A DNA stretch of 64,000 bases from Spirosoma sp. KCTC 42546 (GTDB lineage Bacteria; Bacteroidota; Bacteroidia; Cytophagales; Spirosomataceae). This document shows positions 54,830 through 64,000 of the stretch, piece by piece (the first letter of the stretch is position 1; every line of letters begins with the position of its first letter). The notes below the pieces were generated by a model, which saw only the letters and a list, made by a program, of their open reading frames with translations, did no database searches and was not told the origin of the DNA. The position numbers were made by a program, and so were the translations under genes. Where the stretch lies: assembly GCF_006965485.1 (NCBI RefSeq), contig NZ_CP041360.1, forward strand, positions 4,444,501 to 4,508,500, given 5' to 3'.

Positions 54830-56779
54830 ATGAAGCAACGTCTAATGAACATCGCCAACGGATTCGTGTCGTCTTTGCTACTTGTCGCCACAGTTACGAC
54901 ATCAGTTAGATCGCAGACATCGCCCCAATCACTAGCTGACGGGCAGCGTCTGTACGCTGTCAATTGCGCCAACTGTCACGGCGATCGCGCTCAGGGAGCG
55001 GTCAAGGCGGGCGCCGAGATTTCCATCATCACGGAGCGGGGCGGAAAGCAGCCGCCCGACCTCACCGATCAGGCTTGGGATCACGGTTCGACCGACGCGG
55101 CTTTTTTTACCGCAGTCAAAAAAGGAATTCCGTCAAGTATGATGCCACCCTTCGAGGGACGCCTTTCGGACGTTCAGATCCGAAACGTGGTCGCGTATGT
55201 TCGTTCGCTCGTGTCAGCTCAGCCGGGGGCCACCGCAGCAGTACCGAAAGCTGAGGCACCTACCGCACCAACTACGGAGCATACGCTTGAGTTAGCTGAC
55301 TACGTTGAGCTGCCGATCACCGGCGACATGTCGGCAGATCGCGTCACTGGAGTGCTGGCGCGCGGTAGCATCCTGCGTGACGAGCCGGGCGGCAAACGGT
55401 TCTTTGTCAACGACCTGAACGGTCCGCTCTATATCCTTAACAAGCAGACCAAACAACTCACGCCCTATCTAAACTTCAACGGCTCGGGCGACCACGCTGG
55501 GTTGTTCCCCAAATTCGCGGCCTCCACGGGATACGCATCGGGTCTGATGAACTTCGTGTTCGATCCGGACTATGCGCGAAACGGCATTTTCTATACGCTG
55601 CACATGGAAAATGCCACTACGCCTGACGAGAGCGCTATGCCGAAGCCCGGTGTATTACCCGGACTAAATTTGGCCGGCTACACCACCACACCGGCACTGG
55701 CCAAGCCGACAGTAGCTAGTGATGCGCGGTTTGCGCGTGAGTTGGTCATTGTCGAGTGGACGGATCGGCAACTCGGCAATATGACGTTCGAAGGGACGGC
55801 ACGTGAGGTGTTTCGTCTGTATGTACCGGGGCTCTTTCATCCCCTCAATGAAATCACATTCAATCCGGCGGCTCGGCCGGGCGACCCAGACTGGCGAGTT
55901 ATGTACCTGGGCATTGGGGACGCTGGTACGGGCGAGCGGCCAGGCCCTATGCGGTTGCATGCCCAACGGCTCGATACGTACCAGGGAAAGATTCTTCGCA
56001 TCATTCCGACACTGAGCGATCACGTGTCGACGAGTAAAGTCAGTGAGAATGGCCGCTATCGAATTCCCAACGACAATCCCTTCGTCTCGGTTGAGGGCGT
56101 GCGAAAGGAAATCTGGGCGTATGGTCTGCGCAATCCGCACCGCCTGACCTGGTATGTCGACCCCGCACGGCCACGCGAACCTGTATTGCTTGCCTTCAAC
56201 ATTGGCCTCGTCAGTTGGGAGACCGTGGCGATTATCAAAAAGGGGGCGAATTACGGCTATCCATTTCGCGAGGGAACACAGAGTATGTCAGCGAGCAACG
56301 GGATGGGGGCGTTGCCGGCTGACGATGTGCTTCCTGTCCAGGTCTCAGATACTGTGACACATGGCACCGTGAAGCCTACCTATGCTGTTATTGCCTATCC
56401 TCACACGCCCGGCGGTGGCGATGCGATTGCCAACGGCTTCGTCTATCGAGGGAAGCGAATTCCAGCGTTGAAAGAGACGCTAGTGTTCGGTGATATTACG
56501 ACGGGTCGTATCTGGTATGCCAACATGAAAGACGTGTTGGCCGCCGATGACAGTAATCCGCTCACTATGGCACCACTACACGAACTGGGCACACGGGTCC
56601 GAGCGCTGTCGGAGGAGACTTACAGGCGTCGCGGTGGCCGAAATCCGAGCCTACCGGGCCGGGGAGCCGTTGCAGGGGCCGGTCGTATTGACCTACGATT
56701 GGCCGAGGATAACGACGGAGAACTGTACGTGCTGACCAAAGGGGACGGTATGATTCGTGCTTTTATAAGCGTTAAATAG
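54830..56779 (+). CDS. Cytochrome c fused to PQQ-type sugar dehydrogenase, secreted
   Basis: This protein has about 649 residues with a Sec signal (about 1-29). The N-terminal class I cytochrome c domain has CANCHGD (haem CxxCH near residue 49), and the axial Met is in SSMMPPFEG. A sugar/sorbosone dehydrogenase propeller follows: GVLARGSILRDEPGG, GDHAGLFPKFA, YGLRNPHRLTWYVDP, GANYGYPFREG and FVYRGKRIP. The fused haem can accept electrons from the PQQ site directly. Base composition and codon use are more GC-rich than in neighbouring genes, suggesting transfer. It may also start at 54818. Confidence 0.8.
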   Translation: MKQRLMNIANGFVSSLLLVATVTTSVRSQTSPQSLADGQRLYAVNCANCHGDRAQGAVKAGAEISIITERGGKQPPDLTDQAWDHGSTDAAFFTAVKKGIPSSMMPPFEGRLSDVQIRNVVAYVRSLVSAQPGATAAVPKAEAPTAPTTEHTLELADYVELPITGDMSADRVTGVLARGSILRDEPGGKRFFVNDLNGPLYILNKQTKQLTPYLNFNGSGDHAGLFPKFAASTGYASGLMNFVFDPDYARNGIFYTLHMENATTPDESAMPKPGVLPGLNLAGYTTTPALAKPTVASDARFARELVIVEWTDRQLGNMTFEGTAREVFRLYVPGLFHPLNEITFNPAARPGDPDWRVMYLGIGDAGTGERPGPMRLHAQRLDTYQGKILRIIPTLSDHVSTSKVSENGRYRIPNDNPFVSVEGVRKEIWAYGLRNPHRLTWYVDPARPREPVLLAFNIGLVSWETVAIIKKGANYGYPFREGTQSMSASNGMGALPADDVLPVQVSDTVTHGTVKPTYAVIAYPHTPGGGDAIANGFVYRGKRIPALKETLVFGDITTGRIWYANMKDVLAADDSNPLTMAPLHELGTRVRALSEETYRRRGGRNPSLPGRGAVAGAGRIDLRLAEDNDGELYVLTKGDGMIRAFISVK

Positions 56780-56881
56780 CCCCCCGTCAATACCGTTCGA
56801 GCTGAATCAGGCCTTATTGTCTCTACAGAAAGTAAGAATTACTACTAAACAAACAGTTAATCTTTCCATCAATCGCGTACT

Positions 56882-57367
56882 ATGAAAGCATCAATTCTCG
56901 CTCTGGGTTTCCTGCTTACGGGCATGCAGGCCTCCTTCGCTCAAGCCCCAACGTCAACTACTGCTACTATACCCCCCACGAAAGCCCAGCAGGAAATCAT
57001 TGACCTCTCAAAGCAAAAATGGCAGTGGATGGCCGATAAGAATGTGGACAAACTGGCGCAGCTCTTCGACGATAAGTCAAAATTCGTCCATATGAGCGGC
57101 ACCTGGAAAAAGGACGAAGAGCTCGATATTATCAAAACCGGGAGCATCTGGTACAAGAATGCGGATGTACACGATGTGGCGGTAGAGCTATTCGATGCTA
57201 ACACAGCTATCATCTGGAGTCGGATTACGCTGGTGGCCATGGTTCGGGGCACGGAGGCCAAGACGGAGTTTACTGTTACCGAAGTCTATAAAAAACAAGG
57301 CCGTTCCTGGAAAATGTTGGCCCTGACATTTAGTAGTGTTCGGGACACTCATGTGATTAAGCATTAA
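56882..57367 (+). CDS. Secreted NTF2-like protein, copy 3
   Basis: This is a 161-residue protein with a Sec signal (about 1-20, ending ASFAQ). The NTF2-like domain is a paralogue of those at 53028 and 54245, with QEIIDLSKQKWQWM, FDDKSKFVHMSG and TEVYKKQGRSWKMLALTF. The three differ mainly in signal peptide and surface residues. It closes the run that starts with the cupin. Confidence 0.85.
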   Translation: MKASILALGFLLTGMQASFAQAPTSTTATIPPTKAQQEIIDLSKQKWQWMADKNVDKLAQLFDDKSKFVHMSGTWKKDEELDIIKTGSIWYKNADVHDVAVELFDANTAIIWSRITLVAMVRGTEAKTEFTVTEVYKKQGRSWKMLALTFSSVRDTHVIKH

Positions 57368-58797
<1,430 letters not shown>

Positions 58798-58861
58798 TCA
58801 CTGAGGTGAGTTATAGCCTTTGTGCTTAGCTACGCTAGTCGCCACGAAACATCCGACCGGA

Positions 58862-60506
<1,645 letters not shown>

Positions 60507-60563
60507 GAGCAACGCCCTCATGACACCGCTATGTAATCCTTACTATCACCTGTCTGGATAGAT

Positions 60564-61634
60564 ATGAAACAGCCCTGGGATTTTTTTCAGGCAAAAGCAC
60601 TGGTTTTGCCCTTTGGCTTCTCGGGGAAATTACTAGTCGGATTACTCTTTCTGATACAAACTATAGATGCGGAAAGAGTTATGGTCAGTAGCAACAACAC
60701 ACAGATCGGACGTAGACTAAACAATGGTAGAATGGCAACACAACCTAAAAAAGGTCATTTAACTACCACTAATTACGTCCGGGACATTGTCAATCATTAG
60801 GCCTTTCAGGGCTTTGGCGAGTTGCTGTTACCCTGGGATGACAATACCCGTTATTACGACACGCGCCTGCGGGATGTGGGTTCACTTATGCCCTACCACA
60901 GTCACGTGATCCCCGACGTTGTCGTAGGCGCACTGAACCGAATGATCGATGATGTTGATGCCAAAAAGAGGGTCTTTTACGATGTTTACACCGACCAGCA
61001 AAAGCAAACGGATCGAGCCAAAACTAGAACGGGTCTGTTTTTTTACCGGGGCAAGCCGGGCGCTCCGTTCGCTATCGTTTGTCCGGGGGGTGGCTTTTCG
61101 TACGTAGGTTCGTTGCACGAAGGCTTTCCGCTCGCCGAAGAGATCAGTAAAGAAGGACTGAACGCGTTTGTAATCCGGTACCGCATTGGAGAACAGGTTG
61201 CCACCGAAGATCTGGCCGCAGCTATCGCGTATATTTTTCAGAACGCCCAAACTCTTGGTGTCAGTACAAAAGGTTATTCCTTATGGGGCGGGTCGGCAGG
61301 TGCCCGAATGGTTGGTAACATTGCGCTAAACGGCGTAGCCAGTTACGGCGTAGGCAACCTGCCTCAACCGGCAACTGTTGTTATTGCCTATACCGGCCAG
61401 TCCAGTTACTCGCCCAATTTTCCACCGACATTCATAACCGTTAGTGCCAATGATGGGATCGCAAACGCAGTAACGGTGGACCGGCGTGTTCAGAATTTAA
61501 AAAACGCGGGTGTAGCCGTCGAATACCGTCGATACAACCAGGCTGGTCATGGCTTTGGGACGGGGATAGGCACCGATGCCGCAGGCTGGATGCAGTACGC
61601 CATCGAATTCTGGAAAAACCATCTCGCCAACTAG
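60564..61634 (+). pseudogene. Exported alpha/beta hydrolase interrupted by an in-frame TAG
   Basis: One frame runs from an ATG at 60564 to a TAG at 60798-60800 and continues to 61634. The first part has a signal-like hydrophobic stretch and ends RDIVNH. After the stop the same frame gives AFQGFGELLLPWDDNTR, the PGGGFSYVG oxyanion region, the nucleophile elbow GGSAGAR and the catalytic His in GHGFGTG, so the hydrolase domain is whole. A single nonsense change seems to have cut off the export signal. The domain alone could start at 60822, or the TAG could be read through. Confidence 0.6.
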
Positions 61635-61713
61635 ATAATCAGGCAAACCAAAAGCGAACATCGGGCAATTTCAAGCATTCCGGGATGGATGAGTTACTGA
61701 CCTGTGCCCGCCA

Positions 61714-61782
61714 AATCAGTGATTTTGGTATGAAATACCGTAATTTATATACCATTCAACTGAAGAAACAGCAGGAACTTTG
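61714..61782 (+). promoter_or_regulatory. Promoter module copy F, driving second molybdenum hydroxylase operon
   Basis: A 40-bp block (61714-61753), opening AATCAGTGA and closing TATACC, is followed by 21 bases and GAACTTTG (61775-61782). It is the most diverged copy, but its geometry is intact. The gene start is 86 bases further. Confidence 0.78.
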
Positions 61783-61868
61783 GCGATTAATCGGTTAAAC
61801 ATACGGCAAGCATGAGCTGTTGTTACGACTATAATGGCAACTGAATGTATTTTCTCAACAGCAACGTT

Positions 61869-62351
61869 ATGGCAATCATTAAGTTAACGATCAACGGCAA
61901 GGAGCAATCGATGGATGTCGATCCGCAGATGCCCCTCCTGTGGGCCATCCGGGACGTAGTGGGCCTGAAAGGTACGAAGTACGGCTGTGGCGTCGCCCAG
62001 TGTGGGGCCTGCACCGTCCACCTGAACGGTGAAGCGGTGCGTTCGTGCGTCACCAAAATGAGCCGGGCCGCTGGCCAGCAGGTGGTCACCATTGAAGGGC
62101 TCTCTCAAAACAATGATCACCCCCTGCAACAGGCCTGGCAGCAAATCGACGTGCCCCAGTGTGGTTACTGTCACTCCGGACAGCTCATGTCGGCCGCGGT
62201 GCTGCTTCGGGAGAACCCCAACCCGACCGATGCGGATATCGATGCGGCTATGGCGGGCAATATTTGCCGGTGCGGCACGTACCCCCGCATTCGGAAAGCC
62301 ATTCATGTAGCGGCCAGTGGAGCGGATCGAAAGCTCGGCAAAAGCGAGTAA
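61869..62351 (+). CDS. 2Fe-2S subunit of second molybdenum hydroxylase (IorA-like)
   Basis: This protein has about 160 residues. [16 protein letters not shown] (about 40-55), CGYCHSGQ (about 99-106) and GNICRCGTY (about 130-138) give two 2Fe-2S clusters. It is very similar to the subunit at 33372-33827. I chose [14 protein letters not shown] at 61869. It is followed by a dihaem cytochrome and a Mo subunit; there is no xdhC in this copy, so the XdhC at 33887 may serve both. Confidence 0.92.
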   Translation: MAIIKLTINGKEQSMDVDPQMPLLWAIRDVVGLKGTKYGCGVAQCGACTVHLNGEAVRSCVTKMSRAAGQQVVTIEGLSQNNDHPLQQAWQQIDVPQCGYCHSGQLMSAAVLLRENPNPTDADIDAAMAGNICRCGTYPRIRKAIHVAASGADRKLGKSE

Positions 62352-62422
62352 TGTTACGTCGTCAACAATAAAGCCGGTAGCCACCTCCATAAACGCATTC
62401 AGAAACGAAAGCACGTCCGTCT

Positions 62423-63064
62423 ATGCCTTTACGAACAATCTATAACCTGGCCATTCTTCTGTCGATGACAGGGATTATGGCCTCTACGTTTACCACGCAT
62501 ACTGATCCGATCAGTACCAGCCCGATGAACACAGCAGCCCATGTTGCACCCATCAAAAAAGATCCGGTCCGGAGGGACAGCGTTACGTCGGTGAAAGCGT
62601 TTGCCAATGTCTACAAAGTGCTGATGAGTCCGCGCTGCATGAACTGTCATCCATCGGGTGATATACCGCTCCAGGGCGACGACAATCACCTGCACACGAT
62701 GGGCCCTCGTCGGGGTACGGATGGCAAAGGCATTTATGCCATGAAATGCTCGAACTGCCATCAGCCAACCAACACGCCGGGTCTGCATACGCCACCAGGA
62801 AATCCAGAATGGCATTTACCCCCGGCAACCATGCGGATGGTTTTCCAGGGACGAACACCCCGCCAATTAGCCAAACAACTGGTCGATCCCAAGCAAAATG
62901 GGAATAAGAACGTGGAAAAACTGCTGGAACACGCAGACGATGGCCTGGTAAAGGCTGGCTGGAACCCCGGTGAAGGCCGGACGCTGCCCCCCATGAGTCA
63001 TGCTGAATTTAAAAAAGCCTGGACGACCTGGATCAACACAGGCGCCTACGCCCCTCAACGGTAA
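62423..63064 (+). CDS. Secreted dihaem cytochrome c of the molybdenum hydroxylase
   Basis: This is a 213-residue protein with an N-terminal signal (about 1-21) and two haem motifs, CMNCH (about 72-76) and CSNCH (about 109-113). Residues near TMRMVFQG may supply a Met ligand. Proteins of this type accompany IorAB-like enzymes and accept electrons from the 2Fe-2S subunit. It is encoded between the 2Fe-2S and Mo subunits, which supports that role. Confidence 0.82.
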   Translation: MPLRTIYNLAILLSMTGIMASTFTTHTDPISTSPMNTAAHVAPIKKDPVRRDSVTSVKAFANVYKVLMSPRCMNCHPSGDIPLQGDDNHLHTMGPRRGTDGKGIYAMKCSNCHQPTNTPGLHTPPGNPEWHLPPATMRMVFQGRTPRQLAKQLVDPKQNGNKNVEKLLEHADDGLVKAGWNPGEGRTLPPMSHAEFKKAWTTWINTGAYAPQR

Positions 63065-63080
63065 CAAAAGCAACATCAAC

Positions 63081-64000
63081 ATGGACACACAACCCGTATC
63101 CAGACGCCATTTCCTGAAAGCCTCGGGCCTGACCGGTCTGGCGCTTTCGCTGGGATTCTATATCCCGTCGAATGCCGAAGAAGCCGAAATGATCAAAGCG
63201 GCTGAAGCCGATAGTTTTGGTATTGAAATGAATGCCTGGGTCCATATCGAACCGTCCGGCCAGGTGACTATTTTCTCGCACCGGGCCGAAATGGGCCAGG
63301 GGGTTTATCAGTCCATTCCTCAGATGGTTGCCGAAGAACTTGAAGTCGATCTGGACAAAGTAAATATCGTTTTTGCCAAAGGGGATTCTAAAAAATACGG
63401 CAATCAGGTTACGGGGGGTAGTTCAACCGTGCGGGGTTCCTACAAGAACTTGCTGACGCTGGGCGCTACTACCCGCCAAATGCTGATTCAGGCAGCCGCA
63501 ACCAAATGGAACGTGCCGATAGCGGACTGTTATGCCGAATCAGGACAGGTCATTCACCGGCCCAGCAACAAGCGATTCCACTATGGAGAACTGGTGGCAG
63601 ACGCGATGAAGCTGGAAACGCCCAAGAACGTCGTCTTAAAAAAGCGATCCGACTACAAGCTCGTTGGCAAGCCGTTGCTTCGGCAGGATACCAAATTAAA
63701 AACCAATGGGACGGCCACGTTTGGGCTGGACAAAGAAATTCCGGGTATGCTCTATGCCGCCGTGGAACGTAACCCCCGTCTGCGGGGTAAAGTCAAGAGT
63801 TTTGATGATACGGCTACTCGTAAAGTACCCGGCGTCAAACACGTGTTCAAAACCAAAATGCTGGTATTTAATACGTACCGTGAGGGCGTAGCAGTCGTAG
63901 CCACCTCAACCTGGGCCGCCTTGCAGGGAAAAAAAGCCCTGAAAGTTGAATGGGACGATAGTGGATTTGAGCACCTAAACACCGACGAGATTTTCAAACG
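63081..64000 (+). CDS. Molybdopterin-binding subunit of second hydroxylase (IorB-like), cut by window edge
   Basis: At least 306 codons are open to the window end. The N-terminus MDTQPVSRRHFLKASGLTG has a clear twin-arginine signal. The Mo-domain opening EMNAWVHIEPSGQVTIFSHRAEMGQG (given as NAWVHIEPSGQVTIF and RAEMGQG) and QMVAEELEVDLDKV, then GGSSTVRGSY, match the subunit at 31013-33265. The catalytic C-terminal part lies outside the window. Confidence 0.88.
   Translation, partial: MDTQPVSRRHFLKASGLTGLALSLGFYIPSNAEEAEMIKAAEADSFGIEMNAWVHIEPSGQVTIFSHRAEMGQGVYQSIPQMVAEELEVDLDKVNIVFAKGDSKKYGNQVTGGSSTVRGSYKNLLTLGATTRQMLIQAAATKWNVPIADCYAESGQVIHRPSNKRFHYGELVADAMKLETPKNVVLKKRSDYKLVGKPLLRQDTKLKTNGTATFGLDKEIPGMLYAAVERNPRLRGKVKSFDDTATRKVPGVKHVFKTKMLVFNTYREGVAVVATSTWAALQGKKALKVEWDDSGFEHLNTDEIFK

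Overview
The window looks like a chromosome segment of a Bacteroidota bacterium of the order Cytophagales, most like Spirosoma. The pointers are TAnnTTTG-type -7 boxes with no Shine-Dalgarno sequences, a glycyl-tRNA synthetase of the single-chain type, an L25/Ctc protein, many signal-peptide and lipoprotein enzymes, and paired two-component and RND genes. The genus is an inference from protein style, not a database result.

Layout. 1-7.9 kb is an assimilatory sulfate locus: a TauE/SafE exporter, an O-succinylhomoserine sulfhydrylase, a UPF0175/PIN toxin-antitoxin pair, a Gfo/Idh/MocA oxidoreductase, APS reductase (cysH), a four-helix-bundle protein, and ATP sulfurylase (cysD, cysN). 8-11.4 kb is housekeeping (glyS, prs, rplY). 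12.3-16.6 kb is an AT-rich island of four unfamiliar genes: a papain-like cysteine protease, two large proteins that look like distant paralogues, and a membrane-anchored protein. 16.7-25.2 kb is a copper locus (copA, a copper chaperone, a CusA-type RND pump, response regulator, sensor kinase) with a candidate small RNA. 25.3-27.2 kb is debris: a broken NuoL/DabB-like gene next to a decayed ISAs1-family element. 27.5-30.2 kb is a GntR-controlled ABC operon with a clear 22-bp operator. 31-35 kb is a molybdenum hydroxylase operon (xdhC, 2Fe-2S subunit, molybdopterin subunit). 36-64 kb is a long run of secreted hydrolases and oxidoreductases: GH78, two carboxylesterases, sugar dehydrogenases, SDRs, an LLM flavin oxidoreductase, five aldo/keto reductases, three NTF2-like proteins, a cupin, a flavodoxin, and a second molybdenum hydroxylase set that runs off the right edge. 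Two paralogous AraC regulators and one HxlR regulator sit inside it.

The strongest unannotated signal is a promoter module present six times between 35 and 62 kb. Each copy is a 40-bp conserved block that opens AATC and ends TATACC, then exactly 21 bp, then a GAnnTTTG box. It lies in front of xdhC, a carboxylesterase, two aldo/keto reductases, a cupin and the second 2Fe-2S subunit. Two copies lie between an AraC gene and a divergent aldo/keto reductase. This defines a putative AraC-controlled oxidoreductase/esterase regulon that joins the two molybdenum hydroxylase loci.

A second theme is long imperfect palindromes in most gaps between co-directional genes. Each is built from its own short repeated word, and some carry a shared GC-rich core.
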